DNA of 64,000 nt, taken from NCBI RefSeq assembly GCF_002288325.1, contig NZ_CP016780.1, positions 372,001 through 436,000 on the forward strand, given 5' to 3'. The notes under the pieces are model-generated. The model was not told the origin of the DNA. It was given only the letters and a program-made list of their open reading frames with translations, and did no database searches. Origin of the DNA: Candidatus Planktophila lacus (GTDB lineage Bacteria; Actinomycetota; Actinomycetes; Nanopelagicales; Nanopelagicaceae). Positions 7,871 to 15,756 of this stretch are shown piece after piece (position 1 is the stretch's first letter; each line of letters opens with the position of its first letter). The position numbers and the translations under genes were made by a program.

Positions 7871-8896
7871 ATGACAGTTAGCGTCCGCCACGTAGCGCGC
7901 AGGGCCCGAGTCTCAATCGGAACTGTCTCCAATGTTCTCAACCGCCCCGAAATTGTTGCCCCAGCTACCTTGGTAAAAGTGCAGCAGGCAATGGATGAAC
8001 TTGGATTTGTTTCGAGTAGCTTTGCAAAAAAGATTCATTCATCAAATTCAAAGACCCTTGCTCTCTTACTGCCGGATGTCTCAAACCCACTTTTCACTGA
8101 GATAGCCCGTGGCGCAGAAGATGCCGCAAACCAAAATGGATACTCATTATTCTTATGCAACCACGATCACTCTCACGAGAAAGAACGCAAGTACATTCAA
8201 ACTTTAGCTGGACAAAATGTGCAAGGCATCATGATCTGGCCTACCCGTGGCAAAACTGACAACCTTGATTTCCTACGTTCAAATAACATCGCAGTCACCT
8301 TGATTGATACCAACCGTTACTTCGATGTCCATTGTTCTGCCAAAGTTGATGGCATAAGAGGTGGACATGTTGCGATTGGACACTTAGTAGACCTAGGGCA
8401 TCGCGATATAACTTATGTTTACGAAAACACCATCAATCAATTTATTGAAAGAGGCGAAGGCGCAAAGCAGGCGGCAGATGAAATGGGCGCCAACCTTAGT
8501 TTTATTGAAATTCCTTCACCAACAACTCATGGGGGAGAGTTAGGCGCCAAGAAGTTCCTTGACTCTAAATCTAAATCCTCCGCCGTCTTCTGCGGAAATG
8601 ACTTGATCGCACTTGGCTTTATGCGCGGTCTAATTGAAGCCGGAATAAAAATCCCAGAAGATATCTCGGTTATGGGCTTTGACGATATCGAGCTAGCGCC
8701 TAACGCATTAGTGCCGCTCACAACTGTTGCACAGGATGGCTACCAACTCGGCTACACCGCAACAGAGCTGGTGATTCAAGAATGTGAATTACCGGATACG
8801 CATATCCATCAACATGTGCTTTTCCAGCCTGAGTTAGTGGAACGATCTTCTACCGCTGAACACCCAAGTATCCGCGAGAAAATTTCTATCGCTTAA
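7871..8896 (+). CDS. LacI-family transcriptional regulator
   Basis: A 341-aa regulator. The N-terminal helix-turn-helix is VRHVARRARVSIGTVSNVLN (residues 5-24), followed by the hinge region and a periplasmic-binding-protein-like effector domain with LALLLPDVSNPLFTEIARGAE, GIMIWPT, GHLVDLGHRDI and ISVMGFDDIELAP. It is divergent from the sugar ABC operon, with two TTGAAN3TTCAA palindromes in the gap, so it most likely represses that operon and possibly itself. The effector sugar is unknown. The gene ends 15 bp before the tRNA-Met locus on the other strand. Confidence 0.9.
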   Translation: MTVSVRHVARRARVSIGTVSNVLNRPEIVAPATLVKVQQAMDELGFVSSSFAKKIHSSNSKTLALLLPDVSNPLFTEIARGAEDAANQNGYSLFLCNHDHSHEKERKYIQTLAGQNVQGIMIWPTRGKTDNLDFLRSNNIAVTLIDTNRYFDVHCSAKVDGIRGGHVAIGHLVDLGHRDITYVYENTINQFIERGEGAKQAADEMGANLSFIEIPSPTTHGGELGAKKFLDSKSKSSAVFCGNDLIALGFMRGLIEAGIKIPEDISVMGFDDIELAPNALVPLTTVAQDGYQLGYTATELVIQECELPDTHIHQHVLFQPELVERSSTAEHPSIREKISIA

Positions 8897-8911
8897 TTCT
8901 TAGCCATTAAG

Positions 8912-8988
8912 TGGTGGGACGGGTCGGACTTGAACCGACGACGACCGAATTATGAGTTCGGGGCTCTAACCAACTGAGCTACCGTCCC
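8912..8988 (-). tRNA. tRNA-Met (anticodon CAT)
   Basis: The minus strand folds into a full cloverleaf. It has a perfect 7-bp acceptor stem GGGACGG/CCGTCCC, D-arm GCTC/GAGC, anticodon stem CCGAA/TTCGG with loop CTCATAA (anticodon complement at 8952-8954), T-arm GTCGG/CCGAC, discriminator A and an encoded CCA. It lacks the three G-C pairs (GGG/CCC) of the initiator anticodon stem, so it is elongator Met; a lysidine-modified tRNA-Ile2 cannot be fully excluded. Confidence 0.92.
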
Positions 8989-9017
8989 TAGTGGGGTTAA
9001 CGCGAACTTTACTGTAC

Positions 9018-9644
9018 TTAGAGGCCGGCTTTGCCGAGTAGTTCGTTTAAGTGTTCTAAATGATGATCAGCATGCGGAAGTTCTTCACGGGTATGGGTAG
9101 TTAGTACGCCAGCAACAGTGCAACCAGCGCCTTTTGCTGATGTAACTCCACCTGGTGCATCTTCAATCGCCCAGCAAATATTTGTTGGAAGACCTAATCT
9201 TTCAGCGCCGAGAATAAATGGTTCTGGGAAAGGTTTTCCGCGAGTTACTTGATCAAAGGTTACTGAATTAGCAGGCATCGGAATCTTTCCTGCGCGAGTA
9301 CGAGCAATTGCTAAATCAGTAGTGCATGAGGTGACGATCGTCCAAGGAATCCCACGATCATTTAATTCGGCAAGTAGTTCAAGTGCACCTGGTACGGCAT
9401 GTACTCCATCGATATCTGCAATTTCTAGATCGGTGACGCGGCGAATCCATTTTTGGATTTCGGCTTCTTCGCGATCGGCCAAGACTTTCCTTAAAGTTTG
9501 TTCGGCTGGAACACCGTGATGACCGGCAAGTGCTTGCAATGGAATACCGGCTTCATTGGCCATAGTGATCCAAGAGTTCATGACTGCTTCTTGGGAATCA
9601 ACCAAAGTGCCATCTAGATCAAAGAGAAATCCAATTTTGCTCAA
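9018..9644 (-). CDS. HAD-superfamily phosphatase (subfamily IA)
   Basis: A 208-aa cytosolic phosphatase. Motif I FDLDGTLVDS is at residues 8-17, motif II near ITIVTSC/PWTIVTSCT (residue 100), the motif III lysine in TRGKPFPEPF near 134, and motif IV AIEDAPGGVTSAK near 160. The cap domain lies between motifs I and II, as in sugar-phosphate and beta-phosphoglucomutase-like enzymes. Its start overlaps the crtYd stop by 4 bp (ATGA), so it is translated with the carotenoid cyclase genes. The substrate is unknown: it could be an ordinary sugar phosphatase, and a role in isoprenoid or carotenoid glycoside metabolism is only suggested by context. Confidence 0.8.
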   Translation of the reverse strand: MSKIGFLFDLDGTLVDSQEAVMNSWITMANEAGIPLQALAGHHGVPAEQTLRKVLADREEAEIQKWIRRVTDLEIADIDGVHAVPGALELLAELNDRGIPWTIVTSCTTDLAIARTRAGKIPMPANSVTFDQVTRGKPFPEPFILGAERLGLPTNICWAIEDAPGGVTSAKGAGCTVAGVLTTHTREELPHADHHLEHLNELLGKAGL

Positions 9645-9985
9645 TTACTTGGCTCGATCTTATTTTTCTTATCAGGGCGTGGATCTTGTTGCATGCCGCG
9701 ACGTCCCCAGAACTCCCACATATCCATGGTGCCAAGAATTAGTGCGAATCCGAAGAGCAGATCTTCGGCAGGTGCGGAAAAGATACGAAGCCCAACGATT
9801 GCATCAGGGCTATACATAACGATGTTGCGCGATGTGAGCCACCAATTTGTTAAGAATTGAAAGGGCAAGATGATTGCATAGCTTGTCCAGAATGCTGGGC
9901 GAGTAAGAAGTGAGTTTTTGAAGAGGAAGAGATCGGCCATTACCGCAACGGCAAAGGCGGTTATCGCAATATCGCTGTAGTTCAT
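9641..9985 (-). CDS. crtYd: Lycopene cyclase subunit, CrtYd-type
   Basis: A 114-aa membrane protein with about three hydrophobic segments and the domain motif SAPAEDLLFGF near residue 70. It corresponds to the second half of the heterodimeric actinobacterial lycopene cyclase. With CrtYc it cyclises the ends of lycopene to beta-carotene in the membrane. It overlaps crtYc by 4 bp and is followed by the HAD gene with another 4-bp overlap. The product beta-carotene is the substrate of the divergent blh gene. Confidence 0.85.
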   Translation of the reverse strand: MNYSDIAITAFAVAVMADLFLFKNSLLTRPAFWTSYAIILPFQFLTNWWLTSRNIVMYSPDAIVGLRIFSAPAEDLLFGFALILGTMDMWEFWGRRGMQQDPRPDKKNKIEPSN

Positions 9986-10317
9986 TTACCGAACTCATCT
10001 TTACGCCAGTGAGGTTTCACCGTTGTTACGCCTTCAATGGTCATGATTGCAGCCATCGGAATAACGATAAAGAAGAGGTACTCCTCGAGTGGAATGTTTA
10101 GTGGACCAACGATGCCGAGCATCTGATCGCGATCAAAGAACCAGTGCCCCTTTGAAATTGCATATGCATCCCACAATAAAAACAATGAACTAATTGGGAG
10201 AACACTGAGGATTACTCTCTTAATTCGGCGAAGAACACCAACTTTAAGCGCGATCTCTAACCAGAAGGATCCGCAAACAGTAAAGATGAGCATCGCCATG
10301 TAACTCCACTTTTGCAC
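9982..10317 (-). CDS. crtYc: Lycopene cyclase subunit, CrtYc-type
   Basis: A 111-aa membrane protein with three hydrophobic segments. It carries the domain sequence WDAYAISKGHWFFDRDQMLG near residue 50 and the conserved acidic motif NIPLEEYLFFIVIP near residue 75. It pairs with CrtYd as the heterodimeric beta-cyclase of Actinobacteria. It heads a minus-strand unit and shares an 84-bp divergent promoter region with blh. Other carotenoid genes (crtE, crtB, crtI) are not in this window. Confidence 0.86.
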   Translation of the reverse strand: MQKWSYMAMLIFTVCGSFWLEIALKVGVLRRIKRVILSVLPISSLFLLWDAYAISKGHWFFDRDQMLGIVGPLNIPLEEYLFFIVIPMAAIMTIEGVTTVKPHWRKDEFGK

Positions 10318-10401
10318 GGGTAGATCTTCTCATGTAGAAACCGAAATCACAGGGCACGCTTTGGTAGTGTTACAGATATAACTCACAGGAAGGGGCCAAC
10401 G

Positions 10402-11352
10402 ATGCGTGAAATAGAGCTCGACCTTCTTCTAAAAGTTCGAAAGTATTCGCGTTACGCCGTTGGGGTCACAATTGTTCTCTCTTTCGCCTTTGCACGGATT
10501 ATTGAAGAGTCAGAGATTACCTGGCAGGTTGTCATCGCTCTCATCGCCTTGGCGATAGGAATTCCACATGGGGCGCTCGATCATTTGGTCACCTTGCCGC
10601 GCAGCAACTTTAAGAAGATGGCGCTCTTCATAACGCTCTATGTGGCAGTAGCAGTGCTTGCTGTCATAGCGCTCCTTACATGGAACGTAGTCGGATTTAT
10701 TCTGGTTGTAGTTATGAGCGCAGTGCACTTTGGTATTGGTGATGCGGCATTTATCTCAGAGATTGATCGCCGCAGCGAAGAGACGAAGCGCTTTCAGAAA
10801 TATCTATATGCAACAGCTGCCGGAACCCTTCCCGTGGTTATTCCGTTAGTTAGCGATAAGAGCACTTCGGCACTTGAGAAGGTAAACCCAGCGCTGGTTG
10901 ATTGGCATCAAGGTTTGAATAACGACTTGCTGCTCTGGGTAATGCTGATAACCGCATTCGCTCTTCTTCGCTTAGTACAACGCCGCCGCGATGGTGAAGC
11001 GATTGATTTAGTTCTGCTTTATTTATTGGCAGTTACCGCACCGCCACTTGTTGTCTTTGCAGTTTATTTCGGATGCTGGCATGCCATGCGCCACACAGCA
11101 CGATTGACTTTGACTTTGCCATCTTCACAGGAGGCGTTTACCAACGGCAGCGCTAAACGCGCATTTATTCGTGCAGTATTGCCAGGTACTCCAGCGCTCG
11201 TGGGCACATTTGTCATCGCAACGTTGATAGTTCTGCTTCGTGGTGACTCGCTCGATGATCAATTCTTATGGGTATCACTCGTTGTTGTTTGGGCTTTAAC
11301 TGTTCCGCATATGGCGGTAACAGCGCGACTTGATCGAAAGGCTTTAAATTGA
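10402..11352 (+). CDS. blh: Brp/Blh-family beta-carotene 15,15'-dioxygenase
   Basis: A 316-aa polytopic membrane protein of the Brp/Blh family, which cleaves beta-carotene into two retinal molecules. Conserved histidine motifs are visible: GIPHGALDH near residue 53, VHFGIGD near 110, FGCWHAMRH near 227 and PHMAVTARLD near 302. These are the likely non-haem iron ligands. The start has a strong AGGAAGGGG site. Divergence from crtYc/crtYd couples retinal supply to beta-carotene synthesis. In acI-type Actinobacteria this retinal serves actinorhodopsin, whose gene is not in this window. The end overlaps the M23 peptidase start by 4 bp. Confidence 0.92.
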   Translation: MREIELDLLLKVRKYSRYAVGVTIVLSFAFARIIEESEITWQVVIALIALAIGIPHGALDHLVTLPRSNFKKMALFITLYVAVAVLAVIALLTWNVVGFILVVVMSAVHFGIGDAAFISEIDRRSEETKRFQKYLYATAAGTLPVVIPLVSDKSTSALEKVNPALVDWHQGLNNDLLLWVMLITAFALLRLVQRRRDGEAIDLVLLYLLAVTAPPLVVFAVYFGCWHAMRHTARLTLTLPSSQEAFTNGSAKRAFIRAVLPGTPALVGTFVIATLIVLLRGDSLDDQFLWVSLVVVWALTVPHMAVTARLDRKALN

Positions 11353-11936
11353 AGTTACTGATTGCGCTAGCGATGGTCTTTATCTCCGCCGCCCCAGCAA
11401 ACGCTGCGCCAAATTATATTTTCCCAGTTGCCGATTGCGCTGTTAAATATGTAAAGGCCCATCACGACTATGCAGCAAATGATATTGAGGCTAAAAAGGG
11501 ATGCAAGTTTGTCTCACCAGTAAATGGCGTCATCGATGAAGTTAATCGCGTTGATAACTGGAGTGGTAAAACTAACCTGGGTATTGATCGCGGTGGTTTA
11601 TATGTATCTGTAATTGGTGAAGACGGCGTTCGTTATTACGGCTCGCACTTAACTTCGGTTGTCGCATCGATTCAACCGGGCCTTACTGTGAAAGCTGGGC
11701 AAATTCTGGGAAGAGTTGGCTCAACTGGTAGCGCACGTGGAACATCACCACACCTTCACTTTGGAATCTCTTGGCCAACGCCAAGTGAGCCGAATGTCTG
11801 GTGGGTACGTCGCGGAGTTGTTGCGCCTTGGAAATATTTAGATGCCTGGAAAGCTGGAAAAGATTTATCGCCGGCTAAGGCAGTTGCTGCGGCGCTTGTT
11901 AAGAACGGTGAGATTCCACCACTTCCTAAGAAGTAA
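11349..11936 (+). CDS. Secreted M23-family peptidoglycan endopeptidase
   Basis: A 195-aa protein read from TTG 11349 (TTGA overlap with blh). Residues 1-19 form a signal peptide with a PANA cleavage site. The M23/LytM metal site is present as HHDYAAND near residue 38 and HLHFGI near residue 137, on the beta-sheet scaffold with GVIDEVNRV and GQILGRVG. It should act outside the membrane on peptidoglycan cross-links. The short C-terminal tail ends in lysines. Coupling to blh is unusual. A bidirectional terminator follows at 11942-11975. Confidence 0.87.
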   Translation: MKLLIALAMVFISAAPANAAPNYIFPVADCAVKYVKAHHDYAANDIEAKKGCKFVSPVNGVIDEVNRVDNWSGKTNLGIDRGGLYVSVIGEDGVRYYGSHLTSVVASIQPGLTVKAGQILGRVGSTGSARGTSPHLHFGISWPTPSEPNVWWVRRGVVAPWKYLDAWKAGKDLSPAKAVAAALVKNGEIPPLPKK

Positions 11937-11941
11937 ATAAA

Positions 11942-11975
11942 AAAATCCCCCACCGCTTTCGCGATGGGGGATTTT
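11942..11975. terminator. Bidirectional Rho-independent terminator
   Basis: AAAATCCCCCA (11942-11952) pairs perfectly with 11965-11975. An inner CGC/GCG stem and TTTC loop extend it with one mismatch. A and T runs flank the stem, so it can stop both the convergent M23 peptidase and cspA transcripts. Confidence 0.9.
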
Positions 11976-11991
11976 AGTAAACTAAGTGTTA

Positions 11992-12195
11992 TTAGTTAGC
12001 GTTCACTGCATCGGCCTGAGGACCCTTTGGACCCTGTACGACCTCGAATGAAACTGACTGACCCTCTTCAAGGGACTTGTAACCGTTTCCTTGGATTGCT
12101 GAGTAGTGAACGAATACATCTTGTCCGCCACCATCAACTGCAATGAAACCGAAACCCTTTTCAGAGTTGAACCACTTAACTGTACCTGTTGCCAT
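11992..12195 (-). CDS. cspA: Cold shock protein, CspA family
   Basis: A 67-aa single cold-shock domain. The RNA-binding motifs are KGFGFIAV (RNP1) near residue 13 and VFVHYSAI (RNP2) near residue 27, and the length is typical. It is an RNA chaperone that unwinds structured mRNA. AAGGAAAAG lies upstream of the ATG. The leader contains a possible hairpin (12221-12243). The 287-bp gap to the next gene is the largest in this region and presumably holds a long 5' leader, as in many cspA genes. Confidence 0.95.
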   Translation of the reverse strand: MATGTVKWFNSEKGFGFIAVDGGGQDVFVHYSAIQGNGYKSLEEGQSVSFEVVQGPKGPQADAVNAN

Positions 12196-12220
12196 GTTTT
12201 ACTTTTCCTTCGATATGTGG

Positions 12221-12243
12221 GTGTTTAAGAAATCCTCAAACAC
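12221..12243 (-). promoter_or_regulatory. Hairpin in the cspA leader
   Basis: GTGTTTAAG (12221-12229) and CTCAAACAC (12235-12243) pair at 8 of 9 positions plus one wobble, forming a stem-loop about 26 nt before the cspA start on the minus strand. It could be part of a temperature-responsive leader, as in other cspA mRNAs, but no direct support is visible. Confidence 0.35.
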
Positions 12244-12482
12244 GGTCTTCCTCTTGCGCCAGCGATACCGAGCAAAGCACTACTGCCATGAAACGGGTCC
12301 TGATTAAGCGTCCGACTAAGGAAAAGGGTACTGCCTACACACGAGTACACCTAACTGTGGTCTAGACAGTTACGCCTAAAGGGAGCAAAATTGGGTATCT
12401 AGATAGTAAATAGCAAGCGTTTATGCCGCTGGGGAAGGTCGCATAGCGCGGTCTTGCTAGGTACTTACTAGGAGTTTGCAGA

Positions 12483-13007
12483 ATGCAAGAGCTAAATCCA
12501 TCTGGCCAGAACAGAGACCGTTTAAAGGAATCTGTCGCCGGTTTACTTGTCATACATAGCGCACCTAATGCGCTACGCCCACACATCGAATGGGGCTTGC
12601 AATCAATCTTAGGTACTTGGCTAACTTTGCAATGGCGTGATCAACCATGTGCACCAGGAACATATAGAACAACTGTTGAATTTCGAGATGTGCGAGGAAG
12701 CGCTGCGAAGATTGCATCTGCACTTCGTGGCTGGCACTACTTGAGATTTGAAGTTCGCGAAGAATCCGAACTCGGGGGAGAGTTCTATCGATCAACTCCC
12801 GAGCTCGGAATTCATCGCGCAAGTATTGATGGACTTGGCAATATTGTTTTGACCGAACATCAAATTACGGAAGCGCTCGCCAAAGGCTTTGACGATCTTT
12901 CGATTCGCGATGCGATCGATGAAATTCTGGGAAATCAATGGGAAAGAGAGTTAGCCCCATTTAGAGAAGTCGAAATCGATCAGATAATTCAACTCCGGGC
13001 GATCTAA
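12483..13007 (+). CDS. DUF3145 family actinobacterial protein
   Basis: A 174-aa soluble protein that matches the DUF3145 family known from Actinobacteria. Recognisable segments are HSAPNALRPHIEWGLQSILG near residue 25, SALRGWHYLRFEV near 78, STPELGIHRA near 103 and LGNQWERELAPFR near 150. ACTAGGAGTT precedes the ATG. The function is unknown. The 475 bp upstream hold only cspA's leader and this gene's promoter. No enzyme motif or membrane segment is visible. Confidence 0.85.
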   Translation: MQELNPSGQNRDRLKESVAGLLVIHSAPNALRPHIEWGLQSILGTWLTLQWRDQPCAPGTYRTTVEFRDVRGSAAKIASALRGWHYLRFEVREESELGGEFYRSTPELGIHRASIDGLGNIVLTEHQITEALAKGFDDLSIRDAIDEILGNQWERELAPFREVEIDQIIQLRAI

Positions 13008-13034
13008 AGAATTTGAAATAGATATACTTAGACC

Positions 13035-13799
13035 ATGACAATCCCAGAGAGCCCAATTATCCAAATCGAACGCCGTAAAGCGATCGCTTTATTTGCATCT
13101 GTATTAATCCTCGCCGTTGCTTTATTCGGGGGATTGGTGAAGATCGGTTGGGGCATTTCTGCGCGCACTGATAGCGGAATAGTTGTAACTGGTTCGGCGC
13201 GCACTGAAGCCGTCGCCGATAACGCGGTATGGACTCTCTCTGTCTCGCTATCTCGTCCTAAGGTTGCGGATGCAGTTTCAAAGGTCGGCAGCGATGTTGA
13301 AGCAGTCACTAAGTATTTAACTGATGGCGGAATCCCATCAGAGGCTCTAACTCTGGGACCAGTTTCAACTTATGGCCAAGAAGAATGGGTCAACGGAAAT
13401 TCGACTGGTCGCATCCTTAACTACCGCGCTAGTCGCGATGTAACGGTGCGCACCAAAGATGTTGAGTTGGTCTCTAAACTTTCTCAAGGTATCGGAAGCA
13501 TTTTGCAATCAGGTGTAAATGTAAATAACTACGGTCCGCAGTATTACATCTCAACTTTGGCTGAACTTCGCCCGCAGTTATTGGAAGAGGCAATGAAAGA
13601 TGCCAAGGTGCGCGCTGATGCGATCACCAAAGCCGTGGGCAGTCACGTCGGCGTAGTCACAGGTGTAAAGAGCGGTGTATTTCAGGTGACAACGCCAGAT
13701 TCGACTATGACTTCCGATGGTGGCGCTTATGACACTACAACGATTAAAAAGACTGTTACATCGACTGTCTCGGTTACCTTTACGGTAAATAACGACTAA
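13035..13799 (+). CDS. SIMPL-domain (DUF541) membrane-anchored protein
   Basis: A 254-aa protein with one N-terminal membrane segment (ALFASVLILAVALFGGLVKI, near residues 18-37) and an exported SIMPL/DUF541 domain from ISARTDSGIVVTGSA to the C-terminus. Family features visible are VTGSARTEAVADNA, a central NYRASRDVTVRTKDVE and LLEEAMKDAKVRADAITKA. SIMPL proteins form oligomeric outer-face assemblies of unclear role, often linked to stress. It stands in a plus-strand run between DUF3145 and the cupin gene, 9 bp before the latter. Confidence 0.82.
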   Translation: MTIPESPIIQIERRKAIALFASVLILAVALFGGLVKIGWGISARTDSGIVVTGSARTEAVADNAVWTLSVSLSRPKVADAVSKVGSDVEAVTKYLTDGGIPSEALTLGPVSTYGQEEWVNGNSTGRILNYRASRDVTVRTKDVELVSKLSQGIGSILQSGVNVNNYGPQYYISTLAELRPQLLEEAMKDAKVRADAITKAVGSHVGVVTGVKSGVFQVTTPDSTMTSDGGAYDTTTIKKTVTSTVSVTFTVNND

Positions 13800-13808
13800 A
13801 GTTTTTTC

Positions 13809-14351
13809 ATGGCCTCACGTCCGGAAGAGTTAATTGCCTATTTCGGCATGAAGCCCTTGCCGGTTGAAGAGACTTACTTCATCAATACCTATATCTCTGA
13901 TGCTAAGACCGCCGAAGGCGGTCCCGCTGGCACTGCAGGCTTAGGTCTTTATTTATCTGCGCCGCGCAGTGCTTCTACTGCACACGTTCTTACTTTGGAT
14001 GAAGTCTGGCATTTCTATGAAGGCGATCCTGTTGCGCTTTACGAATTTCATCCTGACGGAACAGCGCGCACAATTTTATTGGGACGCGATATCGCTGCAG
14101 GACAAGTTATGCAGCACACCATCAAGGCTGGAGTTATCCAAGCCGGTGAAGTCGCACCTGGTGGCACATGGTCACTCTTTGCCTGCACTATGTCGCCAGG
14201 ATTTACCGCAACTTGTTTTAAAGGTACAACTAAATCTGAGCTCCGCGGAAAGTATGCGGGTTACGAAGAAATCATCGAACGAATGGGCGTTACTGATGGA
14301 CATGAAACTTCGCTACCTGCAGATTACGTAAACGAGCGATTTAAAAGCTAG
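13809..14351 (+). CDS. Cupin-fold protein, DUF985 (cupin_5) family
   Basis: A 180-aa protein with the DUF985 cupin pattern. It opens with RPEELIAYFGMKPLPVEETY, and later come LTLDEVWHFYEGDPV near residue 62 and WSLFACTMSPGFTATCF near 118. The histidine and glutamate residues in DEVWHF probably bind a metal. The biochemical role of the family is unsettled, and sugar or small-ligand binding is a guess. It ends 3 bp before the stop of the convergent accD gene, with no terminator visible. Confidence 0.82.
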   Translation: MASRPEELIAYFGMKPLPVEETYFINTYISDAKTAEGGPAGTAGLGLYLSAPRSASTAHVLTLDEVWHFYEGDPVALYEFHPDGTARTILLGRDIAAGQVMQHTIKAGVIQAGEVAPGGTWSLFACTMSPGFTATCFKGTTKSELRGKYAGYEEIIERMGVTDGHETSLPADYVNERFKS

Positions 14352-14354
14352 TTG

Positions 14355-15746
14355 TTAAAGCGGGATATTTCCGTGGGCACCGCGGCGATGTGGCGCAGCA
14401 GCAATAGTTCTAGCAAGTGCAGATCTTGTAACTTTCGGATCGATAATTTCATCAACCGCACCGATTTCAACAGCGCGGGCAACTCCACCAGAAATCTTGT
14501 CGTGTTCTGCAGCAAGTTCTAACTCCATCGCCTCACGTTGTTCAGGTGCAAGGTCAGCAAGTATCCGACGATGCAGTACGCGCACTGCAGCAACTGCGCC
14601 CATCACCGAAACCTCTGCGTTAGGCCAAGCAAATACTCGCGTTGCACCAAGTGATTTAGCGTTCATCGCCACAAATGCTCCGCCGTATGCGCGACGTGTT
14701 ATCAAAGTTACGCGCGGTACAACTGCTTCACCAAAGGCGTGCAATAACTTAGCGCCACGACGCACCGCACCTTCCCACTCTTGGCCAGCGCCAGGAAGAA
14801 AGCCAGTAACGTCTGCGATAACAATTAGCGGAATTCCAAAGGCATCACAAGTGCGCACAAAGCGCGCTGCTTTCTCGCCAGCTGCTGAATCTAAAACACC
14901 ACCAATATGTGCCGGATTATTTGCAATAACGCCAACGCTGCGCCCGCCAAAGCGACCCAGCACCGTTGTCATATTTTCGGCCCAAACTGGCAGCAGCTCT
15001 AACTTCTCGCCATCTTTATCCAAGATCGCATCAATAAGTGGATGAACTTCGTAACTACGCTTGCTTACAGGCGGAACGAAGGTTGAAAGATCTAAGTCGG
15101 GAATATCTGTATCCATATGGCCTTGATTTGCAAAAAGTGATGTCACATCGCGAATTTCAGCGAACGCTTCATCTTCCGATGATGCGATCACATGTGCAAC
15201 GCCGCTATTTTTACTGTGTGCCTCTGGGCCGCCAAGGGAAGCCATATCCACATCTTCACCTGTCACAGATTTAACAACGTCGGGGCCGGTAACAAAGATT
15301 CGACCTTCGGGTGCGAGGACAACGATGTCGGTAAGTGCTGGCCCGTAAGCACCGCCACCAGCAGTTGGTCCAAGAACTAGAGATAGCTGTGGGATGCGAC
15401 CGCTTGCCAAAATCATTGATTGAAAAACTTCACCGAATGCATCAAGGGAAGAAACGCCATCACTTAAACGCGCACCACCTGAGTGCCAGATACCGATGAT
15501 GGGAAGCTGCTTAGCCATCGCTTCTTTATATGCTTCAACAATTACCTTTGAACCTGCGACCCCAAGGGCACCGCTTTTAATTGTGGCATCAGATGCAAAG
15601 ACAACAACGCGATTTCCTTTAATTGCGCCAGTTGCTGCGATCATTGCGCAATCGGTGCGTTCAACGAGTAGAGATACGCTACCTGGATCGAGTAAACGTT
15701 GAATTCTTAATTCGGGATCGCGCGGGTCGACCTCTTTGTGGACCAT
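14355..15746 (-). CDS. accD: Acetyl/propionyl-CoA carboxylase carboxyltransferase (AccD6-type)
   Basis: A 463-aa biotin-dependent carboxyltransferase of the AccD/PccB type, with N- and C-terminal crotonase-like halves. The first half shows GTAGGGAYGPAL-like LGPTAGGGAYGPALTDIV. The second has NNPAHIGGVLDSAAGEKAAR, DVTGFLPGAGQEWEG and RRAYGGAFVAMNAKSLGA. The frame is open further upstream, but ATG 15746 gives the usual N-terminus and lies 10 bp after fabF. The order fabD-fabH-acpP-fabF-accD mirrors the mycobacterial fabD-acpM-kasA-kasB-accD6 operon, so the main product is probably malonyl-CoA for fatty-acid elongation. Confidence 0.9.
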   Translation of the reverse strand: MVHKEVDPRDPELRIQRLLDPGSVSLLVERTDCAMIAATGAIKGNRVVVFASDATIKSGALGVAGSKVIVEAYKEAMAKQLPIIGIWHSGGARLSDGVSSLDAFGEVFQSMILASGRIPQLSLVLGPTAGGGAYGPALTDIVVLAPEGRIFVTGPDVVKSVTGEDVDMASLGGPEAHSKNSGVAHVIASSEDEAFAEIRDVTSLFANQGHMDTDIPDLDLSTFVPPVSKRSYEVHPLIDAILDKDGEKLELLPVWAENMTTVLGRFGGRSVGVIANNPAHIGGVLDSAAGEKAARFVRTCDAFGIPLIVIADVTGFLPGAGQEWEGAVRRGAKLLHAFGEAVVPRVTLITRRAYGGAFVAMNAKSLGATRVFAWPNAEVSVMGAVAAVRVLHRRILADLAPEQREAMELELAAEHDKISGGVARAVEIGAVDEIIDPKVTRSALARTIAAAPHRRGAHGNIPL

Positions 15747-15756
15747 AAAAATCAGT

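Noticed and set aside
8912-8988. Initiator tRNA-Met
   Set aside because: The anticodon stem is CCGAA/TTCGG, without the three G-C pairs of initiator tRNAs, and the acceptor has a perfect first pair.
12288-12365. A 25-codon plus-strand frame (starts MKRVLIKRPTKE) in the cspA leader gap
   Set aside because: It is very short, has no ribosome-binding site and lies antisense to the likely cspA leader; nothing supports translation.
14497-15045. 182-codon plus-strand frame over accD
   Set aside because: It is serine- and arginine-rich, as is typical for a shadow frame, and accD on the other strand is clearly real.
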